This document shows positions 8,798 to 16,466 of a stretch of 64,000 bases of DNA, one piece after another. Origin of the DNA: Streptomyces albireticuli (lineage in GTDB: Bacteria; Actinomycetota; Actinomycetes; Streptomycetales; Streptomycetaceae); NCBI RefSeq assembly GCF_002192455.1, contig NZ_CP021744.1:6968501-7032500 (forward strand), read 5' to 3'. The position numbers were made by a program, and so were the translations under genes. The notes beneath the pieces are model-generated. The model saw only the letters and a list, made by a program, of their open reading frames with translations, searched no databases and was not told where the DNA came from. Numbering within the stretch: the first letter of the stretch is position 1; the number at the start of each line of letters is the position of its first letter.

Positions 8798-8833
8798 CGG
8801 CGGGTGGGGTGCGGGTTGCCGCTGCGCGGGGTT

Positions 8834-9032
8834 TTTTCCCCAGCCCCGCCCCTTCCCGCTGCATCCGATGTGCGGCTCCGCCGCGTGGCGGGGGCGAGCC
8901 CCCGGGCCCCCTTTTCCGCGCTCCGCGCGGTGTCCTCAATCGCCGGACGGGCTGATTTCAGCCCGTCCGGCGATTGAGGACCGGGGTCCGGGGCGGAGCC
9001 CCGGTATCGGGAAGGGGCGGGGCTGGGGAAAA
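8834..9032. repeat. Nested intergenic palindromic element
   Basis: The arms 8834-8857 and 9009-9032 are perfect 24-bp inverted copies (ttttccccagccccgcccc... and its complement). They enclose a G/C-rich stretch and a second perfect 22-bp hairpin at 8932-8981. Similar palindromes are common between convergent Streptomyces genes. The element fills the whole gap between the response regulator and a convergent membrane-protein gene. It probably acts as a two-way terminator and may be a dispersed repeat. Confidence 0.75.
8932..8981. terminator. Strong bidirectional hairpin
   Basis: Arm 8932-8953 (gtcctcaatcgccggacggg...) pairs perfectly with 8960-8981 around loop gattte-like hexamer gatttc, a 22-bp stem. 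It lies between two convergent genes and is symmetrical, so it can serve both. No U-tract follows, as is usual in high-GC actinobacteria. Confidence 0.75.
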
Positions 9033-9069
9033 CGCCGCCCGCAGGGCACCCCACCGGCCCAGCCTCACC

Positions 9070-9579
9070 TCACGCCGCCAGTTCGTACGCTTCCAGCCGT
9101 TTGATCAGCCGCCGGACCACCAGCAGCGGGATCACCCCGAAGACCCCGAACGACATGTCGACCAGCTGCCAGTAGAACGGGATCCCCCGGACCGAGCCGC
9201 AGATCAGGGCGAGCGGAACGATCCCGGCACACGCGATCACGCCGAACTCGATGACCCAGATGTTGCGCACGGGGTCCCGGTACGGGCCGTAGAACGCCAC
9301 CGCGATGACCAGATGCGCGAAGGCCAGCCAGTCCGTGCCGTACAGCACGAACGGATACTTCGCGTCGGTCGCGTCCAGGCCCTCGCGGACCCTGACCACC
9401 CACTCCATCAGCCCCGGCAGGTGCTCGGGGACCGGGGAGGCGCCGGAACCCAGCACCTCCTCCATCCACCGCACTTCGGTGACCAACGGAAACGCCGTCA
9501 GTCCGCTCAGTACGAGACCGACGATGAAGACGATCAGCCAGATTCGAATACGGCGCTTCAGTGCGCTACGCCCGTCCAT
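9070..9579 (-). CDS. Four-helix integral membrane protein of unknown function
   Basis: 169 residues. A basic N-terminus (RSALKRRIRIW) is followed by a first helix IWLIVFIVGLVLSGLTAF. A loop of about 60 residues includes a WMEEVL segment. Helices around LAFAHLVIAVAFYG, IWVIEFGVIACAGIVPLALI and FYWQLVDMSFGVFGVIPLL follow. No catalytic motif is seen. Conserved-looking polar positions (WLAFAH, YRDPVRN, RGIPFYW) suggest a real family. I do not recognise its role. It is monocistronic and convergent with the response regulator across the palindromic element. Confidence 0.8.
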   Translation of the reverse strand: MDGRSALKRRIRIWLIVFIVGLVLSGLTAFPLVTEVRWMEEVLGSGASPVPEHLPGLMEWVVRVREGLDATDAKYPFVLYGTDWLAFAHLVIAVAFYGPYRDPVRNIWVIEFGVIACAGIVPLALICGSVRGIPFYWQLVDMSFGVFGVIPLLVVRRLIKRLEAYELAA

Positions 9580-9936
9580 GATCGGAGCGTACGCCCGCCC
9601 CCATGACTCCCCGGCACCGGGTCCGACCAGGCTTTACGAGCCCGTGGCCGGACCGGTGGGGGCACCGTCGCCGAGGCGGGGCCGGCCGTCGGAGCCCGGC
9701 CGGAAAGCACCGCCGCCATGGGAAAGCCGGGCAATGGAGGGGCCCCTGATGCCTCTGGTGTGCGTGACGCCCCGTGGCCATTTCGCGTGGTCGCGCCCGG
9801 CCCCGCGGACGCGACAGATTGGGCGGCGGCGTACAGGACGGTCGCCGGTCACCACGCGGCCGTTCCCGACGCCGGCGGACAGCTGAAGTCCCTCCCACCG
9901 GCGCCGGGGCCCCTCGACACAGAAGGAGAAGGCGAA
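9580..9936. other. Intergenic region, no gene seen
   Basis: 357 bp between two divergent genes. Open frames here are Pro/Arg-rich with no motif. The only clear signal is the ribosome site AGAAGGAG (9921-9928) of the decarboxylase gene. It should contain both promoters, but I cannot place hexamers with confidence. Confidence 0.5.
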
Positions 9937-11151
9937 GTGGCGCAGAACGGCGAACGGTTCTCCAAGGACCTCGGCGAGTTCCTCAAGAAGATCACCCTGT
10001 GGTACGAGACCAACCACGAGGGTTTCCGGACCCTTTACGACGCGGCGGTCGCGAACGTGGTCCCGTACCCGGACGACACCCCGGAAGAAGTGCGCTGCGA
10101 CTGGAAGAACAAGGACATCCGGTTCCTGTGCGACTTCTTCGAGGAGTGGTACAAGTGGCGGTCGGGGGTCAACGACGGGCTGGACTACATCGAGAAGTTC
10201 AGCTGGCTCAACTACGAGAACGACTACGGCATGGTCTTCGTGACCTGCGGCCCAGGGTACGAGATGACCGCCGACTTCACGCATCTGCAAGGCAAGCAGA
10301 TGGACGAGGAGGGGCCGGCGGCGCAGCAGCTCATCGAGAAGTGGGTCAGGGAACTCGGCAAGAAGCGCATGGGCGAGTACAAGAAGGAGGAGTGGAAGAC
10401 CTTCAACGACTTCTTCGTCCGGCAGCTCAAGGAACCCCGGCACATCGACGCCGAGGGCGACGACAGCGTGGTGGTGGCCCCCGCCGACTGCGTCATCAAC
10501 ATGATCGTCGATGAGCTGACCGAGGACACGCCGATCCCGGTCAAGACGGTGACCATGAACGTCGCGCAGCTGCTGGGCAATTCCAGTTACGCCGAGAGGT
10601 TCATCGGCGGCACGGCGGTGTCGTGCATCCTGATGCCCGACAGCTACCACTGGTACCACTCCCCGGTGACGGGCGACGTGGTGGAGGCGAGCGAGAACCT
10701 CCCGGGCGTGTACTACGGGATGCGGGACTTCCCCGGACTGCTCGACAAGGGCAACGTCGGCTACGGGTACGACTACTCGATGTTCGACGACTTCCGCCGG
10801 GGATACCTCGTCATCAGGACCAAGTACCTGGACGCCGCCGGAAAGGTGGACGGCGAGGGGTACGTCGGCATGGTTCCCGTCGGCCTCAACTCGATCGCCT
10901 CCGTGAACTTCCTGAAGAAGTTCAGGGGCCCGATCGAGAAGGCGGTCCCGGTGAAGAAGGGGGAGCAGATCGGGAACTTCAAGTACGGCGGGTCGCTGAA
11001 CATCCTGCTCTTCGAGAAGGGCCGTTTCCCCGCGGTGCAGCTCCTCCAGGGGCAGCGCATCGGTGTCCTGGAGGACCCGGAGCGTACGGCCGGGATGTTC
11101 AGCCACTCGTACCTCACGAGGTCCCAGCGCCGCCGCCCCCTGGCCCCCTGA
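9937..11151 (+). CDS. Phosphatidylserine-decarboxylase-like pyruvoyl enzyme (possibly a small-molecule decarboxylase)
   Basis: 404 residues from GTG 9937, fixed by AGAAGGAG 8 bases upstream; the frame stays open further 5' but is low-complexity. An N-terminal extension of about 150 residues, rich in Trp and Glu (DIRFLCDFFEEWYKW), precedes a PSD domain with FNDFFVRQLKEPRHI, VAPADC, YHWYHSPVTG (His238/His241) and the self-cleavage region FKYGGSLNILLF. There Ser353 would become the pyruvoyl group. Bacterial phospholipid PSDs are usually shorter, membrane-bound and carry LGST. The long N-terminus and GGS resemble the PSD relatives that decarboxylate amino acids, such as fungal PsiD. The substrate is therefore open. 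An S10 peptidase gene follows after 28 bp. Confidence 0.85.
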   Translation: MAQNGERFSKDLGEFLKKITLWYETNHEGFRTLYDAAVANVVPYPDDTPEEVRCDWKNKDIRFLCDFFEEWYKWRSGVNDGLDYIEKFSWLNYENDYGMVFVTCGPGYEMTADFTHLQGKQMDEEGPAAQQLIEKWVRELGKKRMGEYKKEEWKTFNDFFVRQLKEPRHIDAEGDDSVVVAPADCVINMIVDELTEDTPIPVKTVTMNVAQLLGNSSYAERFIGGTAVSCILMPDSYHWYHSPVTGDVVEASENLPGVYYGMRDFPGLLDKGNVGYGYDYSMFDDFRRGYLVIRTKYLDAAGKVDGEGYVGMVPVGLNSIASVNFLKKFRGPIEKAVPVKKGEQIGNFKYGGSLNILLFEKGRFPAVQLLQGQRIGVLEDPERTAGMFSHSYLTRSQRRRPLAP

Positions 11152-11179
11152 CCCCGCCGCCGAAACGGATAGGTGAACC

Positions 11180-12583
11180 ATGCCCCACGACGACCTCGTC
11201 ACCTCGATCCCGGCGAACATCCCCAACACCCTGAGCATCGACTTCCACACCAAGGACACCAGGAAGGCGCGTTCCTACTCCGGATACGCGCACATCGACA
11301 GCACGGAGAACCCGGGGACCGAGAACCACCTCTTCTACTGGTTCTTCGAGAGCCAGACCTGCAACCCCCATGTCGCGGCCGCGGACCAGCAGGCGCTCAT
11401 CACCAGCACGCCGCTGCTGATCTGGCTCAACGGAGGGCCCGGCGCCTCCTCGCTGCTGGGGCTGTTCCTGGAGAACGGTCCGCTGTCCATCGGCGACGAC
11501 GCCGCCGGGACGGTCTCGGTGACCTCCAACACCTGGAACCAGGAAGCGCACGTCATCTACTGGGACCAGCCCCTCGGCACCGGGTACAGCTATTCCGACG
11601 CCGGCGAACAGGTCAAGGACGAGAAGGCCCTCGCCCGGATGTTCTGGGAGGGTCTCCAGAAGTTCTTCGCCATGCACCCGGAGTACCTGCGATGTCCGCT
11701 GTACGTCTGCGGGGAGAGCTACGCCGGGAAGTACGTACCGGCGATCGCCCTGGAGATCGACGAGCGGAACCGCCGGCACGAGGGGGAGCACCTCGACCTC
11801 CAGGGGATCTCCGTCGGCAACGGCTGGATCAAGCCCGAGCTGTCGCTGCGCGTCCTCATCGACTACGCCTACACCACCGGCTTCCTCGGCATCAGCCAGA
11901 AGGAGTCCCTGTACGAGGACTACGCCGTCTTCCAGGCCACCCTCGGCGAGCGGAAGATGAAGAGGGCCACCAAGCTCGGCAACGACCTGGTGGCCAAGGT
12001 CCTGGCCTACGGCGGGAACTTCGACCTCTACGACGTGCGGCGCTGGGACGACCTGCCCATGGGGGCGCTGCGCGCCTACCTGGACAGCGAGGCCGTGAAG
12101 AAGGCCCTGCACGTCCACACGGACGTCACCTGGCAGTGCGCCGACAACGACGGGCCGGTGGCCGAGGCGCTGGTGAAGGACAACATGGCGGACGCCTCCC
12201 ACCTCTACACCGAGCTCGCCGACAAGGGCTGCAAGACCCTGCTGTACACCGGGAACTTCGACACCGCCTGCGGCTATCAGAGCACCGAGGAGATCCTCGA
12301 CGACCTGATGCGGCGGAAGGGGGCTCAGGAGCACGCGGAGTGGCGCAACGCCCCCCGGCTGATCTGGACCCAGGCGCAGGGGAACCCGAAGGGTTTCGTC
12401 CGCCGGCACGGGACGCTGACGCAGGTCAGCATCCCCGACTCCGGACACCAGGTGCCGGCGTTCCAGCCGCAGGTGTGCCGGGAGATGCTCTACAACTGGC
12501 TCTTCGACCGGCCCTTCCCCGGCTACGACCCGCAGCAGCCGCTCAAGCCGGTCAACGGCGACGCCGGCCCGCGCAAGGGGTGA
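11180..12583 (+). CDS. S10 family serine carboxypeptidase-like protein without signal peptide
   Basis: 467 residues with the full S10 signature: oxyanion strand LLIWLNGGPGASSL (79-92), nucleophile Ser180 in CGESYAGKYVP, Asp361 in YTGNFDTACG and His423 in PDSGHQVPAF. S10 enzymes release C-terminal residues at acidic pH. Plant relatives act as acyltransferases on small molecules. The family is mostly eukaryotic and secreted or vacuolar. Here no signal peptide or propeptide is visible, so the protein should be cytoplasmic. It lies 28 bp after the PSD-like gene, which suggests one transcript and a joint pathway. Start ATG 11180 has only a weak upstream site (GGATAGG). Confidence 0.9.
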   Translation: MPHDDLVTSIPANIPNTLSIDFHTKDTRKARSYSGYAHIDSTENPGTENHLFYWFFESQTCNPHVAAADQQALITSTPLLIWLNGGPGASSLLGLFLENGPLSIGDDAAGTVSVTSNTWNQEAHVIYWDQPLGTGYSYSDAGEQVKDEKALARMFWEGLQKFFAMHPEYLRCPLYVCGESYAGKYVPAIALEIDERNRRHEGEHLDLQGISVGNGWIKPELSLRVLIDYAYTTGFLGISQKESLYEDYAVFQATLGERKMKRATKLGNDLVAKVLAYGGNFDLYDVRRWDDLPMGALRAYLDSEAVKKALHVHTDVTWQCADNDGPVAEALVKDNMADASHLYTELADKGCKTLLYTGNFDTACGYQSTEEILDDLMRRKGAQEHAEWRNAPRLIWTQAQGNPKGFVRRHGTLTQVSIPDSGHQVPAFQPQVCREMLYNWLFDRPFPGYDPQQPLKPVNGDAGPRKG

Positions 12584-12619
12584 CGGCCCTCCGTCGCCCG
12601 GGCCGCGCCGGCCCCACCT

Positions 12620-12666
12620 GACGGGCCGGTCCGCGGGGAGCCGCCTCCTCGCGGACCGGGCCCGTC
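12620..12666 (+). terminator. GC-rich hairpin after the S10 gene
   Basis: Arms gacgggccggtccgcg and cgcggaccgggcccgtc pair with a single-base bulge around a 14-base loop. The hairpin lies 37 bp after the carboxypeptidase stop and before the promoter region of the next gene. Confidence 0.65.
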
Positions 12667-12805
12667 CGGTCCCGTTCCCGGCCACGCAATATGAGCATTC
12701 CATGACAGAAGGAACTCCCCGCGGTGTGCTGCTCTCCCTAGAGGCAGATCATCCCGCTCGGACCGGCGCTCCCCGCACCGGCCGGAACCACCCTGGAGTT
12801 CCGCC

Positions 12806-13876
12806 ATGCCCCACTCGTCCCGCAGGACCTACCGAGCGCGCCGCGCCGGCCGTACGTCACGGGCGAGGAAATGGTCCCTCGCGGTGGTCGCCGCGGTGGT
12901 CCTGGGCGTGGCCGCCTGGCCGGTCCTCACCTACTTCGACGTCTTCTCCGACAAGGGCGACCCCATCAGCTTCGGGGACGACAAGGGCGCCACCGCGGCG
13001 CCCGCGAACGCCGGGACGCTGATGCCGACGGGCCCCGAGGCCGATCTGCGGGTCGAGACCACGCTGGGGGACGGCACCAAGATCGCCAGGACCACGCTGC
13101 ACGGCGCGAAGTCGGGCTTCACCGGCAAGGTGTGGGTGTGGGCGCCCAAGGAGTACAAGGACCCGAAGTACGCCAAGAGCGGCTTCCCGGTCCTGGTCGC
13201 GCTCCCCGGCGGCGAGGGGGCCCAGCAGAACTACTGGATGGGCACCGACCTCAAGCTCCAGTCGAGCATCGCCAAGTGGTCCCAGGAGGGCAAGAGCCTG
13301 CCCTTCATCGTGGTGATGCCCGCGCTCAACCCGGACAAGAAGTTCTACCGCGACGGCAGTGACATCCCGGGTCACGAGAAGATGGGCACCTGGCTGACGG
13401 AGGACGTCCCGGACCTGGTCAAGGCCAACTTCCGCACCATCAAGTCCCGTGACGGCTGGGCCTTCATGGGCTCGTCCTCGGGCGGCTTCGCCGGCATGAA
13501 GGCCGTGCTGAAGCACCCGGACAAGTTCAAGGCCGCCATCGCCTCGGGCCCGGACATCGTGCCGGACTCCCCGCTCTGGGCCGGGCACGAGAAGGAGAAG
13601 CGGGAGAACAACCCCCAGGTGCTCGCCGAGCGCCTGGCCGACAGCGGCAAGCCGGGCGTCTACCTCGCCTTCCAGGTCGGCACCGCCGAACCGGCGTCGG
13701 TGATGAGCCAGGTCAAGCAGTTCCGCGCGCAGTACGGGAAGGGGCCCGTCCACACGATGCTGCACGAGATACCCGGCGGGCAGCACGACGCCCACACCTA
13801 CGTGCCGAACATGGAACAGGGCGGTCTCATCCAGTACATCAGCAAGCACATGCAGGGCCCGACGCCCGCGTCCTGA
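12806..13876 (+). CDS. Membrane-anchored alpha/beta hydrolase, esterase-D/antigen-85 type
   Basis: 356 residues. A basic N-terminus (RRTYRARRAGRTSRARKW) and one helix (SLAVVAAVVLGVAAWPVLTY) form an uncleaved anchor or signal. The catalytic part (residues 90-350) is a putative-esterase fold: GKVWVWAPKEY, FPVLVALPGGEGAQQNYW, nucleophile Ser224 in AFMGSSSGGFAGM and probable His in PGGQHDAHTY. This group includes mycolyltransferase-like and S-formylglutathione-hydrolase-like enzymes; in Streptomyces such proteins are extracytoplasmic esterases of unknown substrate. It has its own promoter region and a strong terminator, so it is probably monocistronic. Confidence 0.88.
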   Translation: MPHSSRRTYRARRAGRTSRARKWSLAVVAAVVLGVAAWPVLTYFDVFSDKGDPISFGDDKGATAAPANAGTLMPTGPEADLRVETTLGDGTKIARTTLHGAKSGFTGKVWVWAPKEYKDPKYAKSGFPVLVALPGGEGAQQNYWMGTDLKLQSSIAKWSQEGKSLPFIVVMPALNPDKKFYRDGSDIPGHEKMGTWLTEDVPDLVKANFRTIKSRDGWAFMGSSSGGFAGMKAVLKHPDKFKAAIASGPDIVPDSPLWAGHEKEKRENNPQVLAERLADSGKPGVYLAFQVGTAEPASVMSQVKQFRAQYGKGPVHTMLHEIPGGQHDAHTYVPNMEQGGLIQYISKHMQGPTPAS

Positions 13877-13890
13877 CAGCGGCGGCGGAA

Positions 13891-13928
13891 GACGGCGGCC
13901 GGGGTGGAGGAACACCCCGGCCGCCGTC
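13891..13928. terminator. Perfect 16-bp hairpin between convergent genes
   Basis: gacggcggccggggtg (13891-13906) pairs perfectly with caccccggccgccgtc (13913-13928) across loop gaggaa. It sits between the esterase and a convergent GNAT gene, so it probably stops transcription from both sides. Confidence 0.85.
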
Positions 13929-13941
13929 CCGTCGCCCCGGC

Positions 13942-14382
13942 TCAGCCCTTCGGCTTCAGGTCCTTGGTGAAGTGGAACGCGGCGATGGCCATCCGCTCAC
14001 GCAGGTAGAAACGGTGCGCGTCGGTGCGGTGGGTACCCGAGTCCAGCACGAACACGTGGGCGCCCGCCTCACGGGCGTGCTCCTCCAGGTGGGCGAGCAG
14101 CGTGTGCCCGACACCGCCCGAGCGCGCGTCGGCGGAGGTCACCAGGTCGTCGACGTACAGCGAGCGCAGCGTGCTGGTGTTGACGACGACGCGCCAGCCG
14201 GAGGCACCGACGCACCGGCCGTCGTCGGTGTACGCGGCCGTGAACCTCAGGCCCTGCGCGTGGCCCTCGGCGTAGACGTCACGGAGGAGGTCCTCGGTGA
14301 GGTGCGGGCGGAGCTGGTGGAGGACGGGGAACAGGTCGGATATGAGCCGGGGGTCACCGGGCTCCAGGTCGATGATCTTCAC
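13942..14382 (-). CDS. GNAT family N-acetyltransferase
   Basis: 146 residues forming one compact GNAT domain: start MKIIDLEPGDPRLISDLFPV, central strand VGASGWRVV, then LRSLYVDDLVTSADARSGGV with the acetyl-CoA loop SGGVGHTLLAHLEEHA. The end HRTDAHRFYLRERM is the usual distal helix. It resembles small cytosolic GNATs that modify amines or toxins, but no acceptor can be named. Transcribed alone, convergent with the esterase gene. Confidence 0.88.
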   Translation of the reverse strand: MKIIDLEPGDPRLISDLFPVLHQLRPHLTEDLLRDVYAEGHAQGLRFTAAYTDDGRCVGASGWRVVVNTSTLRSLYVDDLVTSADARSGGVGHTLLAHLEEHAREAGAHVFVLDSGTHRTDAHRFYLRERMAIAAFHFTKDLKPKG

Positions 14383-14446
14383 ACGGGCACTCTAGGGGCA
14401 GCCGGCGGGGAAATTCCGGGAGCCCGCCCCGCCGGCCTGCGATCAT

Positions 14447-15169
14447 GTGCCGGTGATACCGAGCACCACCGCACCCGCCCCTGCCCCGATACCGGCCTTC
14501 GCCGGTGACTTCGAGGCCCATCTGACCGTCCGTCCCACCGCGACCGCCGGGGCCGACCAGGCCCTCCAGCGGTACGCGGCCGGCCACGGGATGAAGTTCA
14601 CCGACATCCTGCTGGACCGCGGCCGCACCCCCAGCCAGCCGATGCTCACGCTGCGCCGGTCCGGGGCGCTGCCGGAAGTACGGGAGGCGGTGGAAGGCGC
14701 CGCCCGGGGGCTGGACGGCGCCGGGTTCACGGTCGTACGGACGAAGATCGAGGCGGCCCCGTGGGCCGACGGGGTGCCGGAGACCGACGCCGAGGCGGCG
14801 GTGCTCGGGGCGCGCTACTACTTCGAGCACCACCTCAAGCTGCTGCTCACGCCGGACACGGACCTCGCGGCGCTGGCGGGTCTCGCCGCCGCCCACCGCG
14901 CGCACCTGTCGCGCAACGCCCGCCGGGTGCGCGCCGACGGCCGCGCCGAGCGGTTCGTCACCCAGCGCTGCCGCGCGGTCGGCCGCCGGACGGCCGGGGC
15001 CCGGCTGGACGCCCTGGTGGCGGCCGTGCGGGCCGGCGGGCACACCCTCGTCTCCGAGGAGCGGGAGTTCGTCGTCCACGACAGCGACGAGTCGCTCGAC
15101 GCGGGCTGGATCGACGAGACGGACGGCACGGGCGGCACCGGCGACGACGGAGAGGGGACGGGCGCATGA
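14447..15169 (+). CDS. Conserved hypothetical partner of the AbiEii-like protein
   Basis: 240 residues from GTG 14447; a GTG two codons later is also possible. A first domain (FEAHLTVRP, GMKFTDILLDRGRTPSQPML) is followed by YYFEHHLKLLL, a conserved-looking basic segment HLSRNARRVRADGRAERFVT and FVVHDSDESLDAGWID. The short acidic/Gly-rich tail overlaps the next gene by 4 bp, so the two are translated together. I know this pairing from other Streptomyces but not a function. His and Arg clusters could bind nucleotide or RNA; no helix-turn-helix antitoxin motif is seen. Confidence 0.82.
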   Translation: MPVIPSTTAPAPAPIPAFAGDFEAHLTVRPTATAGADQALQRYAAGHGMKFTDILLDRGRTPSQPMLTLRRSGALPEVREAVEGAARGLDGAGFTVVRTKIEAAPWADGVPETDAEAAVLGARYYFEHHLKLLLTPDTDLAALAGLAAAHRAHLSRNARRVRADGRAERFVTQRCRAVGRRTAGARLDALVAAVRAGGHTLVSEEREFVVHDSDESLDAGWIDETDGTGGTGDDGEGTGA

Positions 15170-16461
15170 CGACGACACCGTGGGAGCGGTTCCGGTACGG
15201 ACCGTGGGACGCCGACATGGTCGTCCCCCAGTCGCCGCCGGACGAGGAGACCCGGGCGGAGCGGGACCTTCCGGCGACGCTCCTCCCCGTCCCGGGCGAA
15301 GGGGTGCTCCAGCACCCCGTGTACGACCCGGCGGCCAACCACCACGCGCTGGGCATGCGGCTGAGCGAGCCCGAGTTCACCGACCCGGGCACGGGCGACG
15401 CCTGGTACGCCGCCCGGCGCCGCGCCCTCGACCTCACCCTCGCGGCGGTCGCGGGCTCCCCGTGGGCGGAGCACCTGGTGCTGCGCGGGAGCGTGCTGCT
15501 CAAGGCGTGGTTCGGGGACGCCGCCCGGGAGCCGGGCGACCTGGACTTCGTCGTCGTGCCCGACACCTGGCAGCTCGGCGACGCCCGTACCGACACCATG
15601 CTGGAGGAGATCGCCCGGGCCGCCGAGGAGCGCTCGCGGGAGGCCGGGAGCCCGGTGCGGTTCGACGCGGCGGGCGCGGTGAGCGACGAGATCTGGACGT
15701 ACGACCGGGTGCCGGGCCGACGCCTCGTCCTGCCCTGGACGGCCGTCGGGGACGGTGTGCCGCCCGGCACCGTCCAGCTCGACTTCGTCTTCAACGAGAC
15801 CCTGCCCGCCCCGCCCGTACGGACCGAGGTGCTCCCCGGCGTGCCGATGCCGGCGGCGAGCCCGGAGCTCTCGCTCGTGTGGAAGCTCCTGTGGCTGGTG
15901 ACGGACATGCACCCCGAGGCCAAGGACCTCTACGACGCCGTGCTGCTCGCCGAGCACGTCCGTGTCCCGTACCCGCTCCTGGAGCGGGTGCTGGCCGAGG
16001 CGGACGAGCCCGTCGGCCTCAGTTACCTCCTCTGGCACGCGGCCGAGGCCGACTGGGACGAGTTCGCCAAGGACCACGCGGCCCTCGCCGAGGACCGCGA
16101 GGGCCGGCTGACGCGCCTGGTCACCGCCCTCGCCCCGGGCTTCCATCCGGAGGAGGACGGCACGTACGCGCAGCTGGTCGCGGCCTTCGACCACACCACG
16201 GACATCCTCCGGGGCGAGCACGAGGCGGGCGGCATGGCGGCCGTCGAGGAGTGGCTCGGCGCGCGCTCGCTGCACTGCGTCGAGGCGCTCGTCGCCGTCC
16301 GTGAACTCCTCGGCCGCGAGGAGCACACCCTCGACGAGGCCGCGGAGGTGCTGGCGTCCTTCCGGGACACGCGCGCCGACACCCCGCGGTACCCCTACCG
16401 GAACGGCTGGTGCGGCGACGCCTTCCGGACCGCCGCCCGTCTGGGGGCCGCCTGCGCCTGA
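15166..16461 (+). CDS. AbiEii/AbiGii-like nucleotidyltransferase
   Basis: 431 residues from ATG 15166, overlapping the upstream gene by ATGA. A minimal nucleotidyltransferase core lies at residues 100-230: VLRGSVLLKAWFG followed by PGDLDFVVVPD (the GS and DxD-type metal site). A distal acidic strand is VQLDFVFNETLP. Next comes the lysine helix LVWKLLWLVTDMHPEAKDLYDAVLL, as in type IV toxins AbiEii. The C-terminal 180 residues are helical and not recognised. AbiEii toxins transfer nucleotides to tRNA or other targets. Here the partner is not AbiEi-like, so a toxin role is only an option. Confidence 0.82.
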   Translation: MTTTPWERFRYGPWDADMVVPQSPPDEETRAERDLPATLLPVPGEGVLQHPVYDPAANHHALGMRLSEPEFTDPGTGDAWYAARRRALDLTLAAVAGSPWAEHLVLRGSVLLKAWFGDAAREPGDLDFVVVPDTWQLGDARTDTMLEEIARAAEERSREAGSPVRFDAAGAVSDEIWTYDRVPGRRLVLPWTAVGDGVPPGTVQLDFVFNETLPAPPVRTEVLPGVPMPAASPELSLVWKLLWLVTDMHPEAKDLYDAVLLAEHVRVPYPLLERVLAEADEPVGLSYLLWHAAEADWDEFAKDHAALAEDREGRLTRLVTALAPGFHPEEDGTYAQLVAAFDHTTDILRGEHEAGGMAAVEEWLGARSLHCVEALVAVRELLGREEHTLDEAAEVLASFRDTRADTPRYPYRNGWCGDAFRTAARLGAACA

Positions 16462-16466
16462 CCGCC

